From JBEVJK01 sp963791325 (GTDB lineage Bacteria; Pseudomonadota; Alphaproteobacteria; Rhizobiales; Rhizobiaceae): a stretch of DNA of 64,000 bases. The notes under the pieces are model-generated. The model was not told the DNA's origin, made no database searches, and saw nothing but the letters and a program-made list of their open reading frames with translations. Made by a program: the position numbers and the translations under genes. Positions within the stretch are counted from its first letter, which is position 1, and the number at the start of each line of letters is the position of its first letter. This document shows positions 27,496 to 36,424 of the stretch, one piece after another. Location of the stretch: NCBI GenBank assembly GCA_963791325.1, contig CAWBRU010000019.1:124001-188000 (forward strand), in the 5' to 3' direction.

Positions 27496-30051
27496 ATGGA
27501 AGTCGTCGTCGTCGAATTGCCCGCCAAGGCGAAAACGATCAACAAATATCTCGGCCGGAACTACAAGGTCCTGGCCTCCTTCGGTCATGTCCGCGACCTG
27601 CCCTCCAAGGATGGCTCGGTGCGGCCGGAGGACGATTTCGCCATGTCCTGGGCGGTCGACAGCGCCTCGGCCAAGCGACTGACCGACATCGCCAAGGCGG
27701 TCAAGGACGCCGATGGCCTCATTCTGGCGACCGACCCCGACCGCGAGGGCGAAGCGATCTCCTGGCACGTGCTCGAAGTGCTGCGCCAGAAGCGCGCACT
27801 CAAGGACAAGCCGGTCAGGCGGGTTGTGTTCAACGCCATCACCAAGCAGTCGGTGCTCGACGCGATGGCCAATCCGCGCGACATCGACGCGCCGCTGGTC
27901 GACGCCTATCTGGCCCGCCGGGCGCTCGACTATCTGGTCGGCTTCACGCTGTCGCCGGTGCTCTGGCGCAAGTTGCCCGGCGCCCGCTCCGCCGGCCGCG
28001 TCCAGAGCGTGGCGCTCAGGCTGGTCTGCGACCGCGAGGCTGAGATCGAGCGCTTCGTGCGCCAGGACTACTGGCTGATCGCCGCAATCCTAGCGACGCC
28101 GCGGCAGGAAACCTTCGAGGCCCGGCTCACCGCATTCGAAGGCAAGCGCCTGCAGCGGCTCGACATCGCCAGCCAGGAACAGGCCGACGACATCCGCGCC
28201 ATGCTGGAGGGCGCCGCCTTCCGGGCCCTCTCGGTGGAGGCCAAGCCGACGCGGCGCAATCCCGGCCCGCCGTTCACCACCTCCACCTTGCAGCAGGCCG
28301 CCTCATCGCGGCTCGGCTTCTCGGCAGTGCGCACCATGCAGATCGCCCAACGCCTTTATGAGGGGGTCGACGTCGGCGGGGAGACCGTCGGCCTGATCAC
28401 CTATATGCGCACCGACGGCGTGCAGATTGCGCCCGAGGCGGTGCAGGCGGCGCGCAGCGCGATCGCGGATGGTTTCGGCGCCCGCTATGTCCCCGACAAG
28501 CCGCGCCACTATTCGACCCGCGCCAAGAACGCACAGGAGGCGCATGAGGCGATCCGTCCGACCGATTTCACCCGCAAGCCGGGTGATGTGCGCGCCCACC
28601 TCGATGCCGAGCAGTTCAAGCTCTACGAGATGATTTGGAAGCGCGCGATCGCCAGCCAGATGGAAGCGGCCGAGATCGAGCGCACGACGGTCGAGATCGA
28701 GGCGGTCAACGGCGCCCGCCGCGCCGAGCTGCGCGCCGTCGGCTCCGTCGTCCGCTTCGACGGGTTTCTCGCGGCCTATGCCGACCAGAAGGAGGAGGAC
28801 GCCGAGGACGAGGACAGCCGCCGGCTGCCGGAGATCCGCGGCGGCGAAGCGCTGAGGCGCGAGGCGATCTCGGTCACCCAGCACATCACCGAGCCGCCGC
28901 CGCGCTATTCCGAAGCCACTTTGATCAAGAAGATGGAAGAGCTCGGCATCGGCCGTCCTTCGACCTACACGGCGATCCTGAAGACGCTCGAGGACCGTGA
29001 ATACGTCAAGATGGACCGGCGCAAGCTGATCCCCGAGCCCAAGGGCCGGCTGCTGTCGGCCTTCCTCGAAAGCTTCTTCGAGCGCTACGTCGAATACGAC
29101 TTCACCGCCTCGCTGGAGGAGAAGCTCGACGAGATCTCCGACGGCAAGCTCTCCTGGAAGGAGGTGCTACGCGACTTCTGGCGCGATTTCTCCGGCGCGG
29201 TCGACGACATCAAGGAGCTGCGCGTCTCCGACGTGCTCGAGGCGCTCAACCAGGAACTTGCGCCGCTGGTGTTTCCGCCGCGCGAGGACGGCTCCAACCC
29301 CAGGCTGTGCCCGAAATGCGGTGCGGGAACGCTGTCCCTCAAGCTCGGCAAATACGGCGCCTTCGTCGGCTGCTCCAACTATCCCGAATGCGGCTATACG
29401 CGGCAGCTGACCGATGCCCTCAACGGCAATGGCGAGGCCGAGCAGGCAGCCGATACGGCCCGCGCGCTCGGCAAGGACCCCTACACGGGCGAAGAGATCA
29501 CTTTGCGCAACGGCCGCTTCGGGCCCTATGTCCAGCGCGGCGAAGGCAAGGAGGCCAAGCGCTCCAGCCTGCCCAAGGGCTGGACCGCGGAAGCGACGGA
29601 CCACGAGAAGGCGCTTGCCTTGCTGGCGCTGCCGCGCAACGTCGGCGCTCATCCCCAGAGCGGCAAGATGATCTCTGCCGGCCTCGGCCGCTACGGGCCG
29701 TTCGTCCTGCATGACGGCACCTATGCCAATCTCGACAACGTCGAGGACGTGTTCTCGATCGGCCTCAACCGCGCCGTATCCGTGCTTGCCGAGAAGCAGG
29801 CCAAGGGCAAAGGCGGGCGCAATGGCGGCCAGCCGGCAGCGCTGAAGAGCTTGGGCGAGCACCCTGACGGCGGCGCCGTGACAGTGCGTGACGGGCGCTA
29901 CGGACCCTACGTCAATTGGGGAAAGGTCAACGCCACCCTGCCCAAGGGCAAGAACCCGATGGATGTCACCCTGGACGAGGCGCTGACGCTGGTGGCAGAA
30001 CGCGAAGCCAAGGGCGGCAAGAAGCCGGCCCGCGCCAAAAAGAAGGCCTGA
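27496..30051 (+). CDS. topA: DNA topoisomerase I
   Basis: TopA relaxes negative supercoils through a 5'-phosphotyrosine intermediate. The product is 851 residues. The Toprim domain has ILATDPDREGEAISWHV (D-x-D-x-E), the active-site tyrosine is in GLITYMRTDGVQIAPEA, and EELGIGRPSTYTAILKTL follows. The C-terminus has a four-cysteine zinc ribbon (CPKCG ... CSNYPECGY) and alphaproteobacterial repeat modules of the form GRYGPFVLHDG. The ATG at 27,496 gives the standard N-terminus. The normally invariant ESPAKAKT reads ELPAKAKT, a single-base change (TCG to TTG) next to the catalytic glutamate. Confidence 0.96.
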   Translation: MEVVVVELPAKAKTINKYLGRNYKVLASFGHVRDLPSKDGSVRPEDDFAMSWAVDSASAKRLTDIAKAVKDADGLILATDPDREGEAISWHVLEVLRQKRALKDKPVRRVVFNAITKQSVLDAMANPRDIDAPLVDAYLARRALDYLVGFTLSPVLWRKLPGARSAGRVQSVALRLVCDREAEIERFVRQDYWLIAAILATPRQETFEARLTAFEGKRLQRLDIASQEQADDIRAMLEGAAFRALSVEAKPTRRNPGPPFTTSTLQQAASSRLGFSAVRTMQIAQRLYEGVDVGGETVGLITYMRTDGVQIAPEAVQAARSAIADGFGARYVPDKPRHYSTRAKNAQEAHEAIRPTDFTRKPGDVRAHLDAEQFKLYEMIWKRAIASQMEAAEIERTTVEIEAVNGARRAELRAVGSVVRFDGFLAAYADQKEEDAEDEDSRRLPEIRGGEALRREAISVTQHITEPPPRYSEATLIKKMEELGIGRPSTYTAILKTLEDREYVKMDRRKLIPEPKGRLLSAFLESFFERYVEYDFTASLEEKLDEISDGKLSWKEVLRDFWRDFSGAVDDIKELRVSDVLEALNQELAPLVFPPREDGSNPRLCPKCGAGTLSLKLGKYGAFVGCSNYPECGYTRQLTDALNGNGEAEQAADTARALGKDPYTGEEITLRNGRFGPYVQRGEGKEAKRSSLPKGWTAEATDHEKALALLALPRNVGAHPQSGKMISAGLGRYGPFVLHDGTYANLDNVEDVFSIGLNRAVSVLAEKQAKGKGGRNGGQPAALKSLGEHPDGGAVTVRDGRYGPYVNWGKVNATLPKGKNPMDVTLDEALTLVAEREAKGGKKPARAKKKA

Positions 30052-30057
30052 CCGGCC

Positions 30058-32376
30058 GTGGCCAAGCGCCTCGACCGGGACAAAGCCACCGGCAAGACCG
30101 GCGCGCGCCAAGCCCGCAGCGAGGCAAGACCGGCCGGCCGGCCCAGCCGCGAGCAGCTGTTGAGCTTCATCGCCGGCAATCCCGACAGCTCCGGACGGCG
30201 CGACATCGCCAAGGCGTTCGGGCTGAAGGGCGAGGATCGGCTGTGGCTGAAGCAGACGTTGCGGGACCTCGCCGATGAAGGCCTGTTGACCAGAAACCGT
30301 AAGCGCTTCGTGCCGCCGGGCGGACTGCCGCCGGTGGTGGTGCTCGACATCATCGGCCGCGATGCCGACGGCGGGCTGCTCGCCCATCCGGCCGAGCGCG
30401 ACGATGACAGCGAGCAGAATCCGCTGGTTGCGCTGCGACTCTCACGCGCCGCGAAAGGTCCTGTCCCCGGGGTCGGCGACCGCGTGCTCGCCAAGGTGTT
30501 CGCCACCGGCGAGCCCAAGGGTCCGGCCTATACCGCGCGCCTGCTCAAGCTTTTCGACCGGCGGCGCGAGGCGGTGCTCGGCGTGCTCAGGGTCGGCCAC
30601 GACGGCACCTTGCGCATCGAGCCGGTCGAGCGCCGTCAGCCCGAACTGATCATCGACCCCGAGCACCGCAACGGGGCGCAGGCCGGCGACCTGGTCGAGG
30701 TCGAGCCGTCGCGGGCCGGCCGCTACGGACTGGCGCGCGGCAAGGTGCTTTCGGTGGTCGGTTCGCTCACCAGCGAAAAGGCGGTCTCGATGATCGCCAT
30801 CCACGCCCACGACATTCCCCATCTCTTCCCGGCCGGCGTTCTCGCCGAGGCCGAGGCGGCGAAGCCGGTCAAGCTTGCCGGGCACGAGGACTGGCGCCGG
30901 CTGCCGCTGGTGACCATCGACCCGGCCGACGCTAAGGACCATGACGACGCCGTCCATGCCGAGCCGGATCCGGATCCCGCCAATCCGGGCGGCCAGATCG
31001 TCACCGTCGCCATCGCCGACGTCGCCGCCTATGTGCGGGCGGGCTCCGCCCTCGACCGCGAGGCGGCGCGGCGCGGCAACTCGGTCTATTTTCCCGACCG
31101 TGTCGTGCCGATGCTGCCGGAGCGCATCTCCAACGACCTGTGCTCGCTGCGCGAGCATGTCGACCGGCCGGCGCTCGCCGTGCGCATGACCTTCTCCGCC
31201 GCCGGGCGCAAGCTCAGGCATAGCTTTCACCGCATCATGATGCGCTCGGCGGCGCGGCTCTCCTACCCGCAGGCGCAGGCGGCCATCGACGGCCGCTCCG
31301 ATCCGGTGACTGCGCCGCTCGTCGACGGCGTGCTGCGGCCGCTCTGGGCCGCCTACGAGGTGCTCAAGCGCGGCCGCGAGGCGCGGCAGCCGCTGGAGCT
31401 CGATCTGCCCGAGCGCAAGATCCTGCTCAAGCCGGACGGCACCGTCGATCGGGTGATGGTGCCGGAGCGGCTCGAGGCACACCGGCTGATCGAGGAGTTC
31501 ATGATCCAGGCCAATGTCGCGGCCGCCGAGACGCTCGAGGCCAAGCGCCGCCCGCTGGTCTACCGCATCCACGATGCGCCGTCGCTCGCCAAGCAGGAAT
31601 CATTGCGCGAGTTCCTGGCGACGCTCGGCATTTCGCTGGCGCGCGGCGCGCAGCTCAGGCCGGCTCAGTTCAACGCCATCCTGCAGCGGGTGCGCGGCGG
31701 CGATCAGGAAACGCTGGTCAACGAAGTGGTGCTGCGGTCGCAAAGCCAGGCCGAATATGCACCCGACAATATCGGCCATTTCGGCCTCAATCTGCGCCGC
31801 TACGCGCACTTTACCTCGCCTATCCGCCGCTATGCCGACCTCATCGTCCACCGCGCCCTGATCGCCGCGCTCGGCCTGGGTAAGGACGGGCTGACTGCTG
31901 CCGAGGAGGAAAGGCTGGAGGAGATCTCGGCGCTCATCTCCGCGTCCGAACGTCGCGCCATGGCCGCGGAGCGTGACACCGTCGACCGCCTGGTTGCCGC
32001 CTATCTAGCGGAAAAGGTTAACGAAAGCTTCGATGGGCGGATCTCCGGAGTGATCAAGGCGGGGCTGTTCGTGCAACTGCCGCAATATGGCGCGGACGGC
32101 TTCATACCGGTGTCATCGCTGGCGGACGACTACTATATCTACGACGAATCGGCGCGGGCTCTGTTCGGCGAGCGGACCGGTCGCGGCTACCAGCTGGCCG
32201 ACCATGTCGTTGTCAAGTTGATCGAGGTGGCCCCGCTCGCGGGGGCGATGCGCTTCGAGATGCTGTCGGATCCGAAGCCTCTGCCGGGAGGCCGGCGCTC
32301 GTTCCACAAGGCAAAGCGCCGCCAGCCGCCTAAGGCGGCGCGCGGCAGCCGGCGCAGCGCGGCAAGGAGAGGATGA
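30058..32376 (+). CDS. rnr: Ribonuclease R
   Basis: RNase R is a processive 3'-5' exoribonuclease that degrades structured RNA. The 772-residue protein starts at GTG 30,058, six bases after topA. In order it shows an N-terminal winged helix (WLKQTLRDLADEGLLTRN), cold-shock domains, the RNB domain with VTIDPADAKDHDDAVHAEPD, NSVYFPDRVVPMLPERISND and YAHFTSPIRRYADLIVHRAL, an S1 domain (GRISGVIKAGLFVQLPQYGA) and a basic tail. The Asp cluster for Mg2+ binding is intact. The stop overlaps the DUF983 start by four bases. Confidence 0.96.
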   Translation: MAKRLDRDKATGKTGARQARSEARPAGRPSREQLLSFIAGNPDSSGRRDIAKAFGLKGEDRLWLKQTLRDLADEGLLTRNRKRFVPPGGLPPVVVLDIIGRDADGGLLAHPAERDDDSEQNPLVALRLSRAAKGPVPGVGDRVLAKVFATGEPKGPAYTARLLKLFDRRREAVLGVLRVGHDGTLRIEPVERRQPELIIDPEHRNGAQAGDLVEVEPSRAGRYGLARGKVLSVVGSLTSEKAVSMIAIHAHDIPHLFPAGVLAEAEAAKPVKLAGHEDWRRLPLVTIDPADAKDHDDAVHAEPDPDPANPGGQIVTVAIADVAAYVRAGSALDREAARRGNSVYFPDRVVPMLPERISNDLCSLREHVDRPALAVRMTFSAAGRKLRHSFHRIMMRSAARLSYPQAQAAIDGRSDPVTAPLVDGVLRPLWAAYEVLKRGREARQPLELDLPERKILLKPDGTVDRVMVPERLEAHRLIEEFMIQANVAAAETLEAKRRPLVYRIHDAPSLAKQESLREFLATLGISLARGAQLRPAQFNAILQRVRGGDQETLVNEVVLRSQSQAEYAPDNIGHFGLNLRRYAHFTSPIRRYADLIVHRALIAALGLGKDGLTAAEEERLEEISALISASERRAMAAERDTVDRLVAAYLAEKVNESFDGRISGVIKAGLFVQLPQYGADGFIPVSSLADDYYIYDESARALFGERTGRGYQLADHVVVKLIEVAPLAGAMRFEMLSDPKPLPGGRRSFHKAKRRQPPKAARGSRRSAARRG

Positions 32377-32813
32377 TGGAAGAACAGGTGTTCGGCGGCC
32401 TCAGCCAGCAGACGGCGCGCACCCCGCGGCCGGTCTTGCCGGCCATGATGCGCGGGCTGCGCGCACGCTGCCCCCATTGCGGCGAAGGCAGGCTGTTCCG
32501 GTCGTTCTTGAAGACCGTCGATCGCTGCCAGGTCTGCGGCGAGGAGCTCCATCACCACCGCGCCGACGACCTGCCTGCCTATCTGGTGGTCGTTCTCGTC
32601 GGCCATCTCGTCATCGGTGCGTTCATGGGCGTGGAGGCGGCCACCAATCTGTCCACCTGGCAGCATCTGGCGATCTGGGTACCGCTGACCATCGCCCTGG
32701 CGCTGGGCCTGCTGCGGCCGGTGAAGGGGGCCGTCGTCGGCCTGCAATGGGCCCTCTATATGCACGGCTTCGGCGGCGACGAAGACACATTCGAGGCTCA
32801 CCCGGAACTTTGA
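32373..32813 (+). CDS. DUF983 membrane protein with zinc ribbon
   Basis: This is a 146-residue protein. The N-terminal half has two CxxC pairs (RCPHCGEGRLF and RCQVCGEEL) forming a probable zinc ribbon on the cytoplasmic side. HHRADDLPAYLVVVLVGHL leads into two or three membrane helices. DUF983 proteins are widespread in Hyphomicrobiales and have no settled function. It is coupled to rnr by an ATGA overlap, and the conserved rnr-DUF983-NUDIX order suggests an operon. Confidence 0.9.
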   Translation: MMEEQVFGGLSQQTARTPRPVLPAMMRGLRARCPHCGEGRLFRSFLKTVDRCQVCGEELHHHRADDLPAYLVVVLVGHLVIGAFMGVEAATNLSTWQHLAIWVPLTIALALGLLRPVKGAVVGLQWALYMHGFGGDEDTFEAHPEL

Positions 32814-32830
32814 TCGGGAAAGAGGTGCCG

Positions 32831-33571
32831 ATGGAGGGGATGACGCGGGCCGAGGTCGACCGAGCCGAGGCCAAGGACTTTGCGCTTGGCGGCGGGCCGA
32901 TGCGGCCGCGCGACGCGGCCACGCTGATGCTGCTCGACCGGGTCGGCGCGGAGGTCCGCGTCCTGCTCGGCCGGCGCCATGCCGCGCATGCCTTCATGCC
33001 GGGCAAGCTCGTGTTCCCCGGCGGCCGCACCGACCCCGGCGACAGCCGCATTCAGGTGGCTGCGCCGCTGCACCCGGCCGAGGCGGCGAAGCTCTCGGCC
33101 ACCACGGGGCGCAACAGCGCCGCGCGCGCCCAGGCGATCGCGCTCTCCGCCATCCGCGAGACCTACGAGGAAGCGGGGCTTCTGATCGGCCGGCCGGGGC
33201 CGTTTGCCACCGGCAGATCCGGCTGGCGGGGCTTCGCCGAGCAGAAGGTGCAGCCGGCGCTTGGAATGTTGCGCTTCGTGGCCAGGGCGATCACCCCGCC
33301 GGGACGGGTTCGCCGCTTCGATACCCGCTTTCTGGCGACCTGGCGGCAAGAGGTTGCGGTCGCCCTTCCCGGGGGTGGCCCGACCGGAGAGTTGAGCGAG
33401 CTTGCCTGGCTGCCGCTCGACGCGGCGATGGCCGCCGACGTGCCGAGCATCACCCGCACGGTGCTCGGCGAGCTGGCCAGCCGCCTGGCCGACGACCCCG
33501 AGCTCTTGCCGGGCGGGCCGGTGCCGTTCTACCGCATGGCCGGCGACCGCTTCGTGCGCGTCGTTCTTTGA
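32831..33571 (+). CDS. NUDIX hydrolase
   Basis: This 246-residue protein has the NUDIX fold. KLVFPGGRTDPGDSR begins the domain, and the box ends in SAIRETYEEAGLLIG, matching the R-E-x-x-E-E-x-G core. An insertion of about 45 residues separates the PGG from the RETYEE part, typical of the alphaproteobacterial branch beside rnr and of the NUDT19-like type. It should hydrolyse a nucleoside diphosphate derivative, possibly a CoA or NAD(P)-type substrate. The ATG at 32,831 has GAGG six bases upstream. Confidence 0.9.
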   Translation: MEGMTRAEVDRAEAKDFALGGGPMRPRDAATLMLLDRVGAEVRVLLGRRHAAHAFMPGKLVFPGGRTDPGDSRIQVAAPLHPAEAAKLSATTGRNSAARAQAIALSAIRETYEEAGLLIGRPGPFATGRSGWRGFAEQKVQPALGMLRFVARAITPPGRVRRFDTRFLATWRQEVAVALPGGGPTGELSELAWLPLDAAMAADVPSITRTVLGELASRLADDPELLPGGPVPFYRMAGDRFVRVVL

Positions 33572-33585
33572 CGGACCGGGCGGGC

Positions 33586-34776
33586 ATGCACCAGGGACAG
33601 CCCGCCGGGGTCGCGGCAGCCGCCGATATGCGCTGGCTTTCGATCGCCGCAGCGATCGCCTCGATCAGCGTCGTCGGCATCGCGATCGGGCTCGGCGTGC
33701 CGCTGCTCAGCGTCATCCTGGAAAGCCGCGGCCACTCGGCCTCGATGATCGGGCTCAACACCGCGGTGGCGGGGCTCGCCTCCGTCGCGGCCGCGCCTTT
33801 GGCCATCCCGCTCGCCGTCCGCGTCGGCCTGGTGCCGTCGATGGCGGCGATGATCGTCGTCGGTGCCTTCGCCTTTGTCGGCTTTCATTTCGCCGGCGCC
33901 TTCTGGATGTGGTTTCCGTTGCGCGTCGTCCTCCACGCCGCACTTACCATCCTGTTCATCCTCTCCGAGTTCTGGATCAGCGTCTCGGCGCCGCCGCATC
34001 GGCGCGGCTTCGTGCTCGGCGTCTACGGAACCGTGCTGTCGCTCGGCTTCGCCGTCGGGCCGTTCCTGTTCTCGCGCCTGGGCAGCGCAGGCTTCCTGCC
34101 GTTCGGCGTCACCTTCGTCCTGGTGATGTGCGCCCTTGGTCCGGTGCTCGCGGCCCGGCGCGAGGCGCCGGATATCCTGGCCGGCGGGTCCGAGGGCTCC
34201 GGCTTCCTGCGCTTCATCGTCCTGGTGCCCACCGCGACCGCCGCGGTGCTGGTGTTCGGAGCGGTCGAGACCGGCGGCTTTGCGCTGTTTCCGGTCTACG
34301 GCAGCCGCATCGGCTATGGCGAGGCCGACGCGGCGCTGCTGCTCACCATGATCGGGCTGGGCAACGTCATCCTGCAGCTGCCGCTGGGGCTGCTCAGCGA
34401 CCATGTCGGCGACCGCCGCCTGCTGCTTGCCGCCTGTGCGGCAATCGGGCTTGCCGGGATGGCGCTGTTGCCGACGCTTGCCCATAACTGGCCGCTCACC
34501 GCCGCCATGCTGTTCGTCTGGGGCGGCGTGGTCGCCGGGCTCTATACCGTTGGCCTGGCCCATCTCGGCAGCCGGCTCACCGGCCGCGACCTTGCTTCGG
34601 CGAATGCCGCCTTCGTCTTCTGCTACGGTCTCGGCATGCTCGCCGGCCCGCAGGCGATCGGCAATTTCATGGATCTCTTCGGGCCGTCCGGCTTCGCCTA
34701 CGCCTTGATGATCTTCTTCGCCGCCTATTTCCTGCTGGTCGTCTACCGGCTTGCTGCCCGGCCGCGCCGCCCTTGA
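33586..34776 (+). CDS. MFS transporter (YcaD-like)
   Basis: This 396-residue protein has twelve predicted membrane helices in two halves. The first half has LRVVLHAALTILFILSEFW and PPHRRGFVLGVYGTVLSLGF. The second has LPLGLLSDHVGDRRLLLAAC, the MFS loop motif. It resembles the YcaD/MFS_1 group of drug or small-molecule exporters; no substrate can be named. The start is either the ATG at 33,586 or a TTG at 33,568 overlapping the NUDIX stop. I chose the ATG because the TTG has no clear ribosome site. Confidence 0.88.
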   Translation: MHQGQPAGVAAAADMRWLSIAAAIASISVVGIAIGLGVPLLSVILESRGHSASMIGLNTAVAGLASVAAAPLAIPLAVRVGLVPSMAAMIVVGAFAFVGFHFAGAFWMWFPLRVVLHAALTILFILSEFWISVSAPPHRRGFVLGVYGTVLSLGFAVGPFLFSRLGSAGFLPFGVTFVLVMCALGPVLAARREAPDILAGGSEGSGFLRFIVLVPTATAAVLVFGAVETGGFALFPVYGSRIGYGEADAALLLTMIGLGNVILQLPLGLLSDHVGDRRLLLAACAAIGLAGMALLPTLAHNWPLTAAMLFVWGGVVAGLYTVGLAHLGSRLTGRDLASANAAFVFCYGLGMLAGPQAIGNFMDLFGPSGFAYALMIFFAAYFLLVVYRLAARPRRP

Positions 34777-34878
34777 CTTTCGCGTTCTGATCCGTATGTG
34801 TGCGGCGCAGCTTTCCGCGCTGCCGGGCTGGTCCCGTGATCTGCGGGCATTCACCTTTTCAAACAACGGACGAGACCC

Positions 34879-35046
34879 ATGGCCAAGGCCGCAAACATCA
34901 AGATCAAGCTGCTGTCGACGGCCGATACCGGCTTCTTTTATGTCACCAGCAAGAACAGCCGCACCAAGACCGAGAAGCTGTCCTTCCGGAAGTACGATCC
35001 GGTGGCCAAGAAGCACGTCGAGTTCAAGGAAACCAAGATCAAGTAG
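34879..35046 (+). CDS. rpmG: 50S ribosomal protein L33
   Basis: L33 is a small zinc-free large-subunit protein in this lineage. The 55-residue product reads [20 protein letters not shown], then [20 protein letters not shown], and ends KETKIK. This is the alphaproteobacterial form without the CxxC pairs. It lies 102 bases after the MFS gene and ends the conserved topA-rnr-rpmG block. Confidence 0.96.
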   Translation: MAKAANIKIKLLSTADTGFFYVTSKNSRTKTEKLSFRKYDPVAKKHVEFKETKIK

Positions 35047-35367
35047 CGGCTCGGCCGCCGGCGCTGCTGGCGGCACATCCTCACTGACCTATCGCAGCGC
35101 CGCCCTCGGGCGGCGTTCGGCGTTGTGGCGATCCGTGACTCTGATGCGGGGCCGACCGGCGCTCTGGCAGCGGTACGAGGAGGCCACTTTGCGCCAGTGC
35201 CGGTCGGCCGACCCCACGGACCCAGGAGATGCGGCGGACCTGAGCATCATGGGGTGTCTGGCAAAGCGCAATCTGCGCGCGCCGCAGGCAGCCTTCCGAT
35301 GGCGACAGTCGCGCAGCGCCGGCTGAAATGCAAGCCGCGCCGGACGGAGGCCCGCAGCTGCTTGCCG
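35047..35367. other. Non-coding interval after rpmG with a strong hairpin
   Basis: No gene with family support is seen here. A GC-rich hairpin at 35,098-35,115 (CGCCGCC, loop CTCG, GGCGGCG) lies about 50 bases past the rpmG stop and may act as a terminator. No T-run follows it, so the evidence is structural only. Confidence 0.4.
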
Positions 35368-35832
35368 TTAAGGTAAACGGCGTTCGCGGCCTTCGTTCCC
35401 ATCCGCCTCGAGCAGCGCCACCGTCGCAGCGTCTTCTTTGCCGCCGCAGAAGTCATTCAGCGCAGACAAAAAAATGTCTTGGGGTAGACCGTTGGCGCAG
35501 TTGAATAATGTCATGCATGAGCAGAATTTCAAGTCGTCGGGAGAGCCGAAGATGGCGTGAAGCGAGCGCTGCCGATGTCCGAGAACCGCGGCGGTCGCCT
35601 CGCGCAACCGGGCGCCGAGAAGGGGCTGGGCGAGGTAGGCCTCAGCCTCCGCGAGCGAGCCGATGCCGAAATGGGCAGCGGTCGGCGAGCGGCCCAATCC
35701 GCGCAATTGCGGGAAGATGAACCACATCCAATGGCTGCGTTTGCGCCCGGCTTGGAGCTCGGCCAATGCCTGCCCGTAGACGCTTTCCTGCGCGTCGAGA
35801 AAACGCGCCAGGCGGTAGACATCGTCGGCCAT
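35368..35832 (-). CDS. DUF1810 domain protein
   Basis: This 154-residue protein starts at the ATG at 35,832 with GGAGG nine bases upstream. It matches DUF1810: YRLARFLDAQESVYGQALAE, SHWMWFIFPQLRGLGRS, AEAYLAQPLLGARLREATAA and GSPDDLKFCSCMTLF. The family is widespread and of unknown biochemical function. It follows the flavodoxin-fold reductase after a one-base gap, as the last gene of the seven-gene minus-strand operon. Its link to the operon's pathway is unclear. Confidence 0.9.
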   Translation of the reverse strand: MADDVYRLARFLDAQESVYGQALAELQAGRKRSHWMWFIFPQLRGLGRSPTAAHFGIGSLAEAEAYLAQPLLGARLREATAAVLGHRQRSLHAIFGSPDDLKFCSCMTLFNCANGLPQDIFLSALNDFCGGKEDAATVALLEADGNEGRERRLP

Positions 35833-35833
35833 G

Positions 35834-36412
35834 TCAGAACGCCTCCATGCGGGCGGCGACAGCGGCGATGAAGCGGCGGCGGCGCGCCTCGCTTGCCACA
35901 TTCATGGCATAGAGCGCCTGGTAGGAGACCGACGCGCCCGGCCTCACGGTGGCCCGCAGCACCCGCTTGACCAGCTTGCGCGGTGGATCGCCCATCAGCA
36001 TGGCGCGCAGTCGGCTGCCGCCATAGCTGGTGACGGCGGCGACCTTGCGGACATTGTGCAGCGTCGGCACGACCTTGCCGCCGTCCAGCCTGAACGTCAC
36101 CCCGGGCACAAAGACGCGATCGAAAAAGCCTTTCAGAATAGCCGGATAGCCGTAGTTCCAGACAGGAAAGGCGAGCACCAGCGCGTCGGCTTGCAGCAGC
36201 CGGGCAACATAGGGTGCGACCGCTTCGACATTTGCCGCGGGATCGTGGTAGTCGAGCCTTTCGGCCCGGCTAAGCCGCGGCTCGAAGCCCTCGGCATAGA
36301 GATCGCAATCGTCGACCGTGTGCCGGCTCGCCAGTCCGGCGCGGATCGTGTCGTGAAGCGCGGCGTGGAAGCTGGTCTCCACCGGATGGGCATAAATCAG
36401 CAGGATTCTCAC
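35834..36412 (-). CDS. NAD(P)H dehydrogenase (quinone), flavodoxin fold
   Basis: This 192-residue protein is of the MdaB/KefF/NQO-like flavodoxin_2 family. It begins MRILLIYAHPVETSF, the FMN/FAD phosphate loop. ALVLAFPVWNYGYPAILKGF contains the classic flavin-contacting P-x-W-x-x-x-P motif. It probably reduces quinones or similar acceptors with NAD(P)H. It lies 12 bases after the FAD oxidase gene, so the pair may work on the same compound. Confidence 0.9.
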   Translation of the reverse strand: MRILLIYAHPVETSFHAALHDTIRAGLASRHTVDDCDLYAEGFEPRLSRAERLDYHDPAANVEAVAPYVARLLQADALVLAFPVWNYGYPAILKGFFDRVFVPGVTFRLDGGKVVPTLHNVRKVAAVTSYGGSRLRAMLMGDPPRKLVKRVLRATVRPGASVSYQALYAMNVASEARRRRFIAAVAARMEAF

Positions 36413-36424
36413 CGGCAGGGCCCC

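Noticed and set aside
35089..35271. Small minus-strand frame after rpmG
   Set aside because: It has no ribosome binding site and no recognisable family, and it includes the GC-rich hairpin.
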